From: Hyaloscypha bicolor E
Lineage: Eukaryota; Ascomycota; Leotiomycetes; Helotiales; Hyaloscyphaceae
Direction of reading: 5' to 3'
NCBI RefSeq assembly: GCF_002865645.1
Contig: NW_020194594.1
Coordinates: 928,575-992,574 of the forward strand
DNA length: 64,000 bases
The notes under the pieces are model-generated. The model was not told the origin of the DNA. It saw only the letters and a list, made by a program, of their open reading frames with translations, and did no database searches. The first letter of the stretch is position 1, and each line of letters opens with the position of its first letter. Position numbers and translations under genes: made by a program. This document shows positions 1 to 12,946 of this stretch, piece after piece.

Positions 1-3000
1 CTTATACTAGTTTAAAGCTTAACTATAATATTTATAAATCTCGACTTTAACTTAAATTACTATTATAAGTTTCCTTATAATACGTAAATAAACTTCCTAA
101 TTAGAAGTTATATATAAATAAAATAGCTAAACTAGAAGCCCTATAAGAGAAAAGGGAAACCTTATTAAACCTAATAGTTATTTCCGAAAGTACTTAATAA
201 TATATAATTCTGGGAATTTATTAAATATTAGATAAACTAGATTTACTTATTTAAAGCCTATCTTATATTAGAAAACCTATTTTTTCTTTAATATAACTAT
301 AACTATTCTCAAAACTTATACTAAGGCTTAGTTAGTATATTATATATTCCTATTTCTATATAAAGAAAACTTCTCTTATATAGAACCTATTCCCTAATTA
401 AGATACCATTTATTACTAAGAACTAATTATTTCTTTAAAAAGCTAGTATAATTTACTAATTCTTATTATTAATTTATTTCTTATTATTAAATATTATCTA
501 AATAATTTCTATATTCTTAATACTAATTTAAAATACCTAATTTTTTTATATTCTATATTAACTTTAATATTAACTATTTCAAACTTAATAATAATACTAT
601 AAACCCTATTTATATTATCTTATAATTCTTTTTTCTATATACTCTAATATTTTTAGTATTATCTTTATTAATATAAATATTACTTTAAAGTCCTAAATAA
701 CTGAATAGTTTTATACTATTTAAAGTTAACTCTAATAAGTACTAAATAAATATAATTAGCTTTTAGAAAAGATATAAATTAGTTTCAGAAAAAGTAATAC
801 CTTATTCTAAATTATTTCTTAATTCTATTATTCTAACTTCTTTTTTATTAATACTTATTTTATATTTTCCCTAATATCTTTAGTATATTTATATATCTTA
901 TCTTTTATATATTTCCTATATTATTTCTCTTTATTTATATTATTTTTTGAGTTAATAGGAATATTTCTAAATAAATAAGAAATTAGGATATACTTATATT
1001 ATAAAAATTTTATTATTTCCTTTTATATTCTAATACTTTAGATATTATTATTATATTTATATTTCTATTATATTACTTTCTTATTTCCCTATTATTACTA
1101 TTTAGTTTAACTTACCTTAATTATTTCCTTAATTATATTTTCTTAGGTATATATATTTATATTCTTTTCTATAATAAAAGCCTAACTTTATATTTTTATT
1201 TTCTATAATTATTTCTAATTTATAATTATATTATCTTAAATATACCTAATTATTATATCTACTTTCCCTATTATATATATTACTATTTTAGCTTTATTTT
1301 CTTACTAGAAAAAAAAAACTCAAATATATATAATATATTTATATAATTCAAGACTATTTTAATTTACTCTTTATTTTAGAATATACTTAAAAGAAATCCT
1401 TATAATCTTAAGAACCTTTAATTCTATAACCTATAACTATTATACTAATAATATTTTTATAATTTATTAAAAATAATAAAATAGCTAAAAAATAGATTTC
1501 TCAAATTAGTAAAATATAATAGCTAGTTCTTATAAGCCATAGTATTATTAAAAGCCTATAGATTAATAGTATTAAAGTTTAGAATATTAAAGAAGCTTAG
1601 GTAATTATAGAAAACTTACTAATACTAGAAAAAATAGCTATAATTACTAAATTTAATATAAATATCCTAGATAAGCTAAATAATATATATAATAAGCTCT
1701 TAAAATAGAAAATCTTTATTAAAGACAGAACTAGACTAAGATTAACTAAAGAAAAGCTAAAGAATTACTAAGCTAATAATAGGGAATTCGAGAATATTAT
1801 TAAAGGCATTTCTAAAAATAAATAAGAGAAACTTAATAAGATTAAGACTATAATAAATAGTCTTAATACTAAGGGTCAGAATAGAATTATACTATATAAT
1901 AAAGCTTTTAGCTAATATATTAATAATATCTATAATAATCTTAGTAAGAATATTTATAAAAAGTTATATTTTCTTTTTAAGATAAAAGCTTTAATATATA
2001 AAGCTATTTAGTTAATTAATAAAGCTATTTTAGAATATATTAAGAATAAGAAGTATTAGAATACTAGTATATTTACTAAATCAGATATTACTAAGGTACT
2101 TAAGTATACTAAAGCTATTTCGGAATATAGAGAATTAGAATTTAAGCTACTATTAGCTAATAACCTTAAAGCTAGATAATATAGCTTTAATATTTCCGGA
2201 ATTCTAATTAAGGAAATTTATAATAATAAGCCTTTTCCTGCTTTCCAAGATAAGCCTAAAAAATAGGCCCCTATTATAATTTTAGCTTTAACTTAACCGG
2301 ATCTAGCTAAGAAAAATAAAGCTAATTTGGCAGAGCCTAGTAAGAAAACTATTAGTAAAGCTAGTAGAACTAGTATAATTAAATAAAAAGAACCTAGTAA
2401 GAATAAAAAGTAAGCTAAGCCTAAGATTCCTAATAAATAGCAGAGATCTAAGTACTAGACTAAATATAAAATTAGTAAAATAGCAGAAAATAAGAAGAAG
2501 CCCTTTATATTAAAGAAAAAGATATTATCTAAAAAGATTTTCTTAATTATACCTAGAACTAAGAAATAAAAGACTAGGAATATTAAGTTCAGAGAACTTA
2601 ATAAAGGCATTTAGTATATCTATAAGATATTAGCTAAATAGAAATTAATACTTACTTAGTAAGATAAGTATATTTTTAAGAAAATATATAGTAATATTAT
2701 AAGACCTATTTTTAAATAAGAATATTATAAGATTAATAATAGATTTCTTAAAGCTCTCTATATAATATATACTTAGTAACTTACTAATATTCTCTCTATT
2801 AATATATAAGAGATTAAGAATACTCTAAAGATAATTACTAAGATCTATAAAGTTACTAAAAACAAGAAATATATTTCCGTTATTTAAATAAATAAAAAAA
2901 CACGAGATTTCTTTTTTAAGAATTAGGAAATTAAGAAATATAAATATAAGTACTATATTTCTAATTAATTTCGCCCTAATTTATAGCTCTAATTTAATAC

Positions 3001-4540
3001 TATAGTTCCTATTCCTAAGTTTAGTACTACTAATTTAAGTATAAATAATTATATTTATAAAAAGAATTACTTAAAATAAATTAAGAAGCTTAATATTTAA
3101 GAGTTCTTAATAAAAAAAATAAAGATATTATAATTCTATTTCCGAAAAAATAATATATTAATATATAAAGATTTTAATAATAGCTATTTTACCTTAGCCT
3201 CTTAACTTTTAATAATAGATCTATTAATATAGCTCGGATTTCATAAGGTATTAAGCAAGTATCCTATTTACCTAGTTATTTACTTTTAGCTAGTCTAATA
3301 TTTTATTTCTGGAAACATTAATTATAATTAGTATAAAGGTAATATTAAAAATCTGGCTATTACTAAAGCTTTAAGTAGCGAATTTTACCTTAATAAAAAG
3401 TATTAAAATATTAGCTATATTTTTCTTATAAACTATAAGAAGGCTACTATCTTTAATAAGAAGTTCTTTAAAAATATTAATTACTTTTCTATTTTTAATA
3501 AATTTGAGCCAGAAGTAATTAAGGAAATAAGTAAGTATTTACTAAAGATAATAAAAGAAAAAACTTCAAGTATAATCTATTTAACTAGATAAATAAATAC
3601 TTTTAGCTAGGTAATTTATAAGTCTGAAATTATAGGAAAGTATTAATTCTCGAATAATATATAAGTTAAAAAATAGCTTAATAATAATTTATTACTTAAT
3701 AAGTCTTTTACTATAGTTCTTATAAGTCTAGTTACTATTAAAAATAAAATATACGAAAATAGAGTCTCTTATAAGGTTATTAAATCCTCTTATCTAGAGC
3801 TTTCCCCTCTTATTAAAGATTAATTCAAGAATACTATAGATAATACGAAATTTAAAGAAGCTATTTATTTAGAGTATATTAGTATGATTTATAATATAAT
3901 TTGCTATAATAAGCCTTTTTAATACCCTATAATAAAGGCAGAAATTAAGTAATAGTTAAAGGCAGATACTAATTAATATAGAGAACTATATCGGATTTAG
4001 TATAAGAATATAGCTAAGCAAGTTCGGATTACCTTTAAGCAAGTTCAGGAATATAAAATAAGACTATTTAAGAATAATAAATCTTATTTTAGATATATAA
4101 AGAAGAAATTAGATTAACTAATAAAGAAAGATCCTGAATATTTTATTATTTCGGACTCTAAATAGGATTTTTCTATTATTTTTAGTATTTAGGAGACAAG
4201 TATAAATAAATAAGAAATTAGATATAATATAGCAGGCTATATTTATTAAAAATCATATTATTTTAGTAGTTTTAAGGTTTAGGTTATATAATAAAGGCCA
4301 TAGCCTTTTATATATAACTTATAGAAATTATATAAAAAAGCTAGTTTTTCTATAGATTTAGAGAATAATTCTTTATAAGTATTTAATTAATTAAGTTTTT
4401 ATATACTATATATTATTTATACTTTATTATTTATGCTTTTAATTTATTATTTTACTATTAAGTTATGTTTTATACTTTAGTATACTTTATATGGGTTTTT
4501 ATCTTATTATAGTTTCTCTCTTATACTATATAACTGAATT
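1..4540. repeat. RIP-degraded A+T-rich repeat block with an unidentified coding relic
   Basis: No open reading frame of useful length survives on either strand. The base composition is extreme, dominated by TA steps, as expected after repeat-induced point mutation of CA and TG. On the + strand between about 1480 and 4360 one frame reads as a long lysine- and isoleucine-rich polypeptide interrupted mostly by TAA and TAG where CAA or CAG is expected, so a large coding region of a transposon once lay here. I cannot assign it to a named family; no RT, integrase or transposase motif was recognised. The first 1480 bases show nothing beyond A+T-rich decay. The block ends near 4540, where sequence belonging to the minus-strand Gypsy element begins. 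Confidence 0.7.
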
Positions 4541-4687
4541 ATAAATAATAAAATTAATAATTATTTCCTTTTTAACTAGAATAATGGCTTTATTTCTAAG
4601 AAACCAAATCTTAGGCAAGTATAACTTAATTCTTTCTAATTTATAAGTACTAAATAGGTCTTATTCTAATCTAAATATAAACTAATT

Positions 4688-4979
4688 AGTATTAGTTTAC
4701 TAGTAATATATAATACTATTATATAGGTATAGAAGTACTATTTATATAAGATTAGTAAAGTTATTATTTAGAAGTAAGAATTATAGTATTATAGTATTAA
4801 TATATAATTCCTAAATTTGCTAAGCCTAAAGGAATCTAGTTTACTAGTTAAGTTACTAATAAAATATAAAGTTATATAACTATATCTCGTATTTTATATT
4901 CTATTATCTATATTCTATTACTTATATCTTATATCCCGTATTTATATATATAACTTCTAAAGAAATAGCTATACTAATA
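4688..4979. repeat. 292-bp interspersed repeat nested in the Gypsy relic (copy 1)
   Basis: This segment is closely similar to 58820-59125. Both copies start with AGTATTAGTTTACTAG, contain the same central tract, end in a run of TATCCCGTAT/TATCTTAT-like decanucleotide units and finish with GAAATAGCTATACTAATA. The two copies sit at different places relative to the shared Gypsy integrase sequence, so this is an independent inserted unit and not part of the Gypsy element. Its size fits a solo LTR or a small non-autonomous element. I could not find a clean target duplication, probably because RIP has altered the flanks. Confidence 0.6.
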
Positions 4980-6338
4980 GTTATATCTATAAATATATTA
5001 AAGTCTTTAATAATATAATATATAAATAGCTTTACTAATTTAAGAACCGAGATTTCCTTAATAATTAGAATATATTATACTATTTTTATATATTTATTAA
5101 TAATAATAAGTATAGAATTATATATCTTATTATAAAATCTAGAAAAGAATAGTTCTATAATAAAGTCTATAGTAATTTCTTATTATAGCTTAGAGAAAAG
5201 AAGAAATAAACTAAGTATATTATATAATAAATATCTCTTTATTTTAGTCTATTAATATATAAGACAAGTTCTAATATAGTTTTTTATATTCTTTTTTATA
5301 TTTTACTAGAAGTATTTTCTTTAATAAATTTCTAGTATTTTACTAGTATTAAAATATCTATTTATAAAATTATTATAGTTAGCTTATAATAATTCTTTTT
5401 TAAAAGCCGGCTTATTTAATATATAAATAATACTCTAATATTTTAATAATCTAGATATATTAAGTTCTTAAGTCTTAATAGTTCTAGTAAAAGTTCTCTT
5501 TAAAAACTATTTATATTACTAGTATTATATTAATAAATTAAGCCTTTAATACTATAATAGTAGTTTAAGTAATATTTCTTTGCTTTTCTTATATATTATT
5601 TCGAACCTAGCTACCTATATAGCTAGAATCCGTAATATATACTATTTATAACTAATTATACTAATAATAGGCTCAAGTAATAGTATTTCTAGTACTATTT
5701 TATTACTAAAATAGACTTCTTTTTCGAAATTCCTTAGTATTTTACTAATTAAAAAATATTTATTTTCTTTTTTCTAGGCCTTAAATTATAATATTATAGA
5801 AATAGTATAATATTTTATTACTATTATTTATAGGGCTCTTTATTTTATATTTTATAACTTATTATAAAATATAAATAATAAAGTATTTTTATTTATATCT
5901 ATTATAAAGTCTGGCCTTTTTAATAGCCTATTAGTAAGATTACTATATCCCGACTAGTATTCTAAAATAAAGTTAAAAATAGCTAGCTTCTTTATTTATT
6001 TTATTTATTAACTATTTAGTTTTCTCTTAGTTATAAAATATTTCAAGTTATTATAATTTATTTTAATAATAATAATAATATATTAGATATATACTAGATA
6101 ATACTACTAAATATAAAATACTAGAATAATAACTAAAAGCTTAAAATTATATATTTTATACTTATTCTTAATTATAGTTATTTTCTTTAAATAGAAGATA
6201 ATAGGATATTATCTAGCTTTTGCCCTTTTATTAAAGAACTAGGAAATTATATCTATAATTATAAATCCTAAAATATTTATTTTTATATAAATTTTTAAGG
6301 CTAGATTAAAATAATAAAAAATTAGTATTATTATAAAT

Positions 6339-6636
6339 TGTGAGGTGTTTGTTGGTAGGCAATAAGACAATAGAATGAATTAGTGTATTGTGAAACCACA
6401 GTATTAAATTCAGTATAGAACTAATCTCTGTCCCTCCTGTAAGGTCCAGGGAAGCCCCCTCTAAATAGGAGGCCCCGATGGCATATATATAATTAGTGAT
6501 TTATAAGCCTAATGCATATGATATAAACAGTGGTTGGTTGGGATATCGAAGGGCTGCCGAACTCCCTGATTGACACCCGCAATATCCGAGGTTCGTCACA
6601 TGCCCTTAAGTCACGTGCGACCCTGCACACATCACA
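6339..6636 (-). mobile_element. Solo LTR with intact TAAAT target-site duplication
   Basis: A 298-bp block of normal base composition stands out inside the A+T-rich Gypsy relic. It begins TGTGAGGTG and ends CACATCACA, so it has the TG...CA ends and the short inverted terminal repeat (TGTGA/TCACA) of an LTR. It is flanked directly by TAAAT on both sides (6334-6338 and 6637-6641), a perfect 5-bp target-site duplication. No internal domain is attached, so it is a solo LTR left by recombination. A same-length, heavily RIP-mutated copy lies at 63688-63985. Strand is inferred from that copy, which lies next to a minus-strand Copia relic, and is uncertain. Confidence 0.85.
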
Positions 6637-9410
6637 TAAATATAATTTATAGCTTCTTAAAAGCCTTATTTGCCTTATTTATTTAGCTAAAATAATATTA
6701 TAGGTTTCTATTAGTTTTTAATAAATTAGTTAATTCTTTTATTATTCTAAAATATTTATAAATAAACTTCTAGTAGAAATTAGTAAAATCTAGAAATACT
6801 TAGATTTCTTAGATATTATTTTTTGGGGCCGGCTATTTTCTAATAACTATAATTCTACTAGCTTTTATTTCTATATTATTTAGGCTAATTATAAACTCTA
6901 GGAACTTTATTCTTTCTATATTAAACTCGTATTTTACTAAGTTTATAAAAAACTAGTATTATTATAACTATTTAAGTATATATTAGACTACTACTATATA
7001 TTATTCTGGATTCTCTAAATAAATTAAAATATTATTTAGATAGACTATATAAATAATATTTATAAGGCCTATTAGTATATAGTTAATATATATCTGAAAT
7101 ATTACTAGAGTATTAGATAATTTAAAAAAATATAATATAATACTTAAAATATTTATAATATATTTAAAATACTATTTTTTATTTATTATTTTTCTATATT
7201 TATAACTAATAGTAAGTATTTTTTAAGTCTAGCTTTATATATATTTTTGCTTTATAAAGCTTATTTATAGTTTTATTAATAAGTAGTAATAGTATTTAGG
7301 TCTTAATAATAATTTTATTTAGATTCTAGTAATTAATATATAAATATAGGTTGCCTTCTTTTTTTAGAATAAATATAATTAAAATACTAGCTAGGCTAGT
7401 AAAATAATAGATCTATTTCTTTTCTAGACTAATATTAAGATATTCCTAAAGAACTTTAAGCTTTCTTTCTAATAAAATATATATAGAACTATATAATAGT
7501 TAGAACTCTAGTTCTAGATCTATATAATACTTTATTATATAGTAGTTAAATAATATATTTATAGCCTTTATAGAAAAAATTTAGAAAAAATTCTAATATT
7601 TCTTAAGAAATATAACTATTCTATTAGTAATAATAATAGTAATTTTTTAATTATCTATTATAAAATAAGTAATTAATAGAAAAACATATATTTTATATTT
7701 TATTATTTTAGTAAACTTCCTAGTATTTAGAACTTTAATCTTTTATAATTAAATCTGGTATTTCTATATTACTTTTCTAAAAGAAATTAGAGAATTAATC
7801 TAGTAAAGCTATAAGAATTCAAGTATTATATTAATATAATTTAGATTGAAATTATATAATATAAAGTATATATTAGTCTTTTTTTAGTTCCCTAGTATAT
7901 TTTTAATAATAACCTCAAGAATATAATTTCTATATAAATAGATTCTTCTTTTTTCTAGTAAAAATAAAGGAATTATTCTTAATATTAATAAAATACTTAT
8001 ATTTAAAGCTAATTTCCTCTTTATATAATTAGCCTCTATATCCGAGTTTATTAATATTCTAATTCTTTACTTATTTTTTCTTATTTTAATAATAATTTTA
8101 ATTATTATTCTTATTTTAGGAACTTTATTTTCTATAATATAAATAAGTATAATTATTATCGAATATATTTATTTCCCGGCTTCTTTAATTCTAAATATTT
8201 ATATAATTTATAACTAGACTTATTATAGTTATAATAAGTTAGTTTCCCTTAATTAGGGCAAATAATAATATAATAACTCTTTTTCTAGTAAATAAAGCAA
8301 ATTATATCCGATTTTATAGATCCTAATATAAGTATTATATTAGATCCTATTATTATATTTTTATTATTCTAGTTTTATAAATCTTATAATAAGAATATAC
8401 TTCTTTTTTATTTCTCTTTATTATTTCTTTTTTCTTTTTTCTTATTTTCTTTTTTTTACTATTTTATTAGCTTATTATTATATTTCTATTAAATAAATAG
8501 GTTTAAATTATTCTTAATTCTTATAATAATAAAGATAAGCTTTTCTTTCTCTTATAAAGTATTTCCTTAATAATTAATTTTATTTCGGATTTTCTATTTT
8601 AAGCTACTAAATAAGTTATTTTATTCTTATAATAAACCCGTATATCCTAAGTTATCTAATAGGCTATTTAAATAAAATATAAAGCTTTAAATACTTTAGT
8701 CTGGCTATTATTTAGTATCTTTAAACTTAATAAAGATATTATTATTATAGTTTTCCGGATCTAAAATAAAATTCTTTATAAATTTAATAAAGATTTCCTA
8801 ATCTATAATATTAATACCTACTAATTACTTCCTATATTTCTAGATATTCCTGGCTATATTCTTAAAATAGGAAATATAATATAATCTTTACTATATTAGT
8901 AGCCCAGGTAATCCTGCTATTTTTATACTATTTTAACTCTGCCTAATAAAAGAAGTCCTGGGCTTCTTTAATATTCTTTCCCTAGTAAATAGGCAGTTCT
9001 CGGGTTTTTGGAGTTCTCTAAACCAAGAATACCGCCAGGGATATAACAGATTCTATACCAGGTATCTAAATATCTTTAAGATAACGGATCTAAGCTTCTA
9101 GCTTCTCTAGATCTTCTCTCTATTATATCTCTATTTCTAACTTAGTAATATAATAGTAAGCCGCTACTAATTTCTCTGTTATTATTATTCTATCTGCTAG
9201 TTCTGGGGGCATCTGAGTTCTACTTCCTTTTCCTAATTAGGCAGTACGAAGAGTACTTGACTGGGTGCTTCCCTGGGTACCCGGTTGGATTGCCCTAGCG
9301 GTAGTAGAGGCGCTTCTCCTGGTTAATGCTCTAGTTATTAATATTTTGTCTATTAATAGCTTGACTACCTTGTAACGAACTGCTCCCCGAAGGTTAGATT
9401 AATTAGAATA

Positions 9411-9717
9411 TGAGGTACGTAATAGTAGGGTAATATACAAGTAGTCAAGGTAAGTAAGCTACGGAGTAACGCTTACAAGTATAACTAATTCCAAGAATTA
9501 ATTCTAACAAAAGACTAATTAATGCCCCTTTCCAAAGCTAGGAGCGTCTCCCTATATATTCCCTAGTACTTAGCCAAGCCTGCAAAGCACTTTACTTAAC
9601 TAGGAAATACGATCCCATGCGATCCGTACGATTCCGATCGCAAGCTTTACCTAAAATAGGAAACTAGATCCACGACATCTGATACCTGTCCATGCGTTAT
9701 CACGTGTGCCCATCACA
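9411..9717 (-). repeat. 5' LTR of the left Gypsy element
   Basis: This 307-bp segment begins TGAGGTACGTAAT and ends CCCATCACA, so on the minus strand it starts TGTGATGGG and ends with CA, as an LTR should. It is directly followed, in the minus direction, by leader and gag-like sequence. The same LTR recurs in the same orientation at 55840-56164, differing mainly by C/T and G/A transitions and by an 18-bp tandem duplication in the other copy. The A+T-rich block stops sharply at its outer edge, which marks the left border of the gene island. Confidence 0.8.
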
Positions 9718-10409
9718 GCTAAATCCTGATTAGGAGGGTGGCACTTTGCATATCCACCCTTTGATCCGGATAAACTCGGCGTATAGTTTTTTTTGTACTT
9801 TGTATTTTCAAAGCCTGAAGGCATTATTTTTCCTTAATAGAAGTTTCGTATTATAGCTCCGAAATTCAATAATAGACCAATATTCATGATTGAACAAGGG
9901 GGAATTAATAAAACGGATCTTGACGCCACTAATAGTGTGATTGACAGCACAACCAAAACTATAGTATTTCTTTTGCTACAACTAAGTCCTGATAGAGAAA
10001 TGACTAAAGAATAATAGTATACTAACTATAGCTTTATATATTTTTGTAGAAAATATTTAATGCCTCTAAACTATAAAGTCGTCTCGGCACGCAGGGATGC
10101 ACGTTAGCACTGGCAACGGCTGCAGAAGTGTGGGGCAGCCTTGCGGAAAGCTGAGCTCTCCCATTAACAAACCACTATTTCTCCTCCAAAAGTAACTCAA
10201 TCCACAGACTCACCAATCAAGAAAGGGAAAGGATTAAAGTGTATGCATCAATTCATTATTATAGACATCCAATCATCGTCTTGGCTTTTCCCGCTGTTCG
10301 CAGGCCCAACTTCGAAACCATGTCCAAAAGAGATGAAGAAGGCAGACTGCCAGCTGAACTATTTTACAATACCCGAACTCCATCTTTCCCGCTGGAATCA
10401 CGAAACGCA
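9718..10409. other. Intergenic, no gene seen
   Basis: Mixed-composition spacer between the LTR border and the 3' end of the cytochrome b561-like gene. It keeps some A+T-rich patches. No frame with coding character, tRNA or repeat was recognised. Confidence 0.6.
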
Positions 10410-12946
10410 TCAAGAGAAATCTACCGTCCCTGAAGGCTGATTTGGACGATTCCGCTCCGCTCTCCTTCGCCTCCGTCGCTCATCTACTGTTTCACTCCCA
10501 GTCGGACTCATCGCGCTCCATGTTCCATGGCTCTCAGGACTGCCGACTCCACTTCCATGCGCTGGACCAACTCCGCCACTACCACTTGCTTCGCCAGGTC
10601 GACCAGAATAATACGCGCTATCCTTTGGCCTTCTCCCTCCTGCGAACGCCGGATTAGGTGGATTGAGCGGAGCCATAGCCGGTGGCGGAGGTGGAGGAGC
10701 AGAACTCTCAGCCCTCATCTCTGCTTCCCTTTGATCTCTCCTGTATCTCCTCCTACTGGTCGCAGTATCAGTTCCACTCAAGCTCGACACCGAATCCGCT
10801 CTTCGTCTCCTGTGTTCACTTTTTCTCGCTTCTCTTTCAGCTGCTGCTTCTTGTTCTGTAAGTCGCCGTAACGTGACGTGTCTGTTTGCATCGTCGTGGA
10901 CTTTGACTTTCACGGATACGGGAGGACTGTTCATATCCGCCCTGGGATCGCCGCCACGAGAGCGCGAGCGTCGTCGGCGGACTTCTTCTTCGGCAGCGAG
11001 GGCGGCGGCTCCCGCTACTGCCGCCGCGGCTGCTTCTTCGCCTTCTCTTCGTCGACGAGAAGAGTGTCGTCTATGAACGTGTCCACCAGCTGAGTTGTAG
11101 GCTTCACTGCCGGATTCTTCTGGATGGAGGATACCATGGGGATCCGGCGGCGCGGGAGGCATGGAAACGGGTTCCGTAACGGTATGTCTCGAGGAACGCA
11201 TTTGTGATGCTGCTGCTCCTGCGAGGCCACCTGCTGCCATTGCCACTGGGATGGGAGGAATGCCTCCTGGTCGGATACCATGTGGATCGTCGATTACGGA
11301 ACTCATGTCTGAAGACACTCCTGAGGGTGCAGGCCGTCGTAGTTTTCGACGAGGGGTGGAGGGATATCCATCCCCGGTAAGTCGAGAAGGGGTTCCTCCT
11401 TCTCGAGCCAATCGTTCTCGTTCGACCTTCTCGGATTCTTCTCTGTCTAAGCGGTCGAGCTCCTTCTTGTCTCTTCTGTCTTTCATCTTCTTTGCGAACC
11501 AGCCGAGACCAAGGCCTGCTAATACACCCTTTTCAAGTCCATGTGAAGACCGAGGACGTCGAGAAGGAGACATTGTTGAATCGTACGAGGAATCTGCGGA
11601 ATCGAAACTTTCCGTTCGACGAGGTCGAGGTGTTCTTGGTCTCTTCGATCGAGGTTCCGCGGCGCTGATAGCTGCTGCTGCCAAAGCTGGATTTCCTGGT
11701 CCTGGTAAAATAGGACGATCTCCTCTTCTCCCCTCCTCCATCCTGTGGACTTCAACACTCTCTTCGCTGACGCTATCATGTCGCCGATGTCGTCTTGAAG
11801 GCGTATCCGGATCCACGGAATCGTAATCCTCCTCATCCTTGCGTCTCTGCCTCTTATCCCACCAGCTCTTCGCCAATCCAGCAGCGCCAAGAACCGCCGC
11901 TCCCTTCAACAAAGTGTCAAACGTGCCACCACTCTTCTTCTTCTTCTTCCTACTCTCCTCATATTTCTCGTCTTCAATATAACTCCCACTCCCTCTCCGA
12001 CTGGGAATGACTTCTTCTCTCCGACTTCTGCTCCTGCTTCTATTTCTCCTCCCCAATAAAGCTGCAGCACCCGCCCCAGCAGCCAAAGGCCCAAGCAACC
12101 CTCCAAATACAGATGTCTTCTTATCCTCAATAACGGTTCCCCCATGACTAATACTCCCGTCCCTCACAAGAACGCCACCCGTATCCCCAATGCTCCTGTA
12201 CGCCAGGATAAAGAACAGCAGCAGCAGGAACGTCATCCACAGCGTATAAAGCACAAACGTAAACTTCGGACTGCCATACAGCGTCAACCCCAGTGCCACC
12301 TGCACAATGCCCAACAGCGCAACCGCCCTGCCAATCCACCAATGCAGCACCATCTTGATCGTCGGCTTACGATGCAGATGCTTCCTTCTCCTCCTATAGT
12401 TCCACCAGCCGCCCATCGCTTGCACTAATATCAACACATAAATCGACGTCCCGATCCCATGATGCGGGTTCGTGAGACTTCGTGCCGGTCCGACTGCGAA
12501 CCAGCCGAGTGTGAAGACTACGGTTGAGAGGGCAACGGTCAGGATTTGCAGATATACGTGATGTCGCATGGCGTTTGGACTGCGTGAGTATTTCGCTATT
12601 AGGATTGCGGCGGGCACGACGAAGAGGAAGGTGATCACGGCGACGACGCCGTGGCCTTTGATTATTTGGTGGTATTGCGGTAAGGAAGCAAATCTGTTGC
12701 CCATTCCTATTCATTGTACCAGTACATCAGTTTCTGTCCTCTCCACTATAACTGTTTTGCAAATTGGAAGGGAAGGAGAAGAGAGGGAGTCAAACCATTA
12801 TATCTCATCGTCTCGAAATTTAAGCCCACCAGATTCGGCAGCAGGAAATCATTGCGAGTCGCATCCCACGTTCCGTCTCCAACATACATGGTGTTCGAGG
12901 TGTATGTGCTGCTCCCGGGCGGCGAGAGGTTGTCTTGGGGTGCCAT
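10410..12946 (-). CDS. Cytochrome b561-domain membrane protein with long disordered tail
   Basis: Two exons: 12946-12796 and 12706-10410, with an 89-nt intron (GTTTGA...TAG). The junction restores a Gly codon, giving NFETMRYNG followed by MGNRFASLPQYH; the product is about 815 aa. The first 51 residues match the conserved start seen in fungal b561 homologues. Residues about 62-220 hold five hydrophobic helices with candidate haem-ligand histidines near 69, 99/100, 132/133 and 172, as in the cytochrome b561/ferric-reductase-type transmembrane domain. The likely role is transmembrane electron transfer, electron donor and acceptor unknown. No DOMON domain or signal peptide precedes the helices. 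Residues about 230-815 are low-complexity, rich in Arg, Ser, Pro and acidic runs, probably a cytosolic disordered tail. Placement in the b561 family is firm; the exact role is not known. Confidence 0.85.

Larger units (their letters stand above)
4541..9717 (-). mobile_element. RIP-degraded Ty3/Gypsy LTR retrotransposon, minus strand
   Basis: Read on the minus strand from the LTR at 9411-9717 downwards, the order is gag, protease, reverse transcriptase, integrase, as in Ty3/Gypsy elements. A gag-like frame runs from about 9400 to 8850 with in-frame TAG and TAA where CAG and CAA are expected. Around 7060-6680 the relic of a YLDDIL-type RT motif is followed by a frame matching the typical FLGF-x-NFYRRFI region of Gypsy RT/RNase H, with glycine and glutamine codons turned into stops. 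Around 5200-5000 an integrase core relic (DFI-x-L then SILIIINKYTK-like) is visible. The element is interrupted by a solo LTR at 6339-6636 and by a 290-bp repeat at 4688-4979. Its 3' LTR is not recognisable. It is dead: every domain contains stops. Confidence 0.8.

Noticed and set aside
10442..12714. Several + strand frames of 70-221 codons opposite the cytochrome b561-like gene
   Set aside because: They are antisense shadows of a long Arg/Ser-rich coding exon and have no family features.
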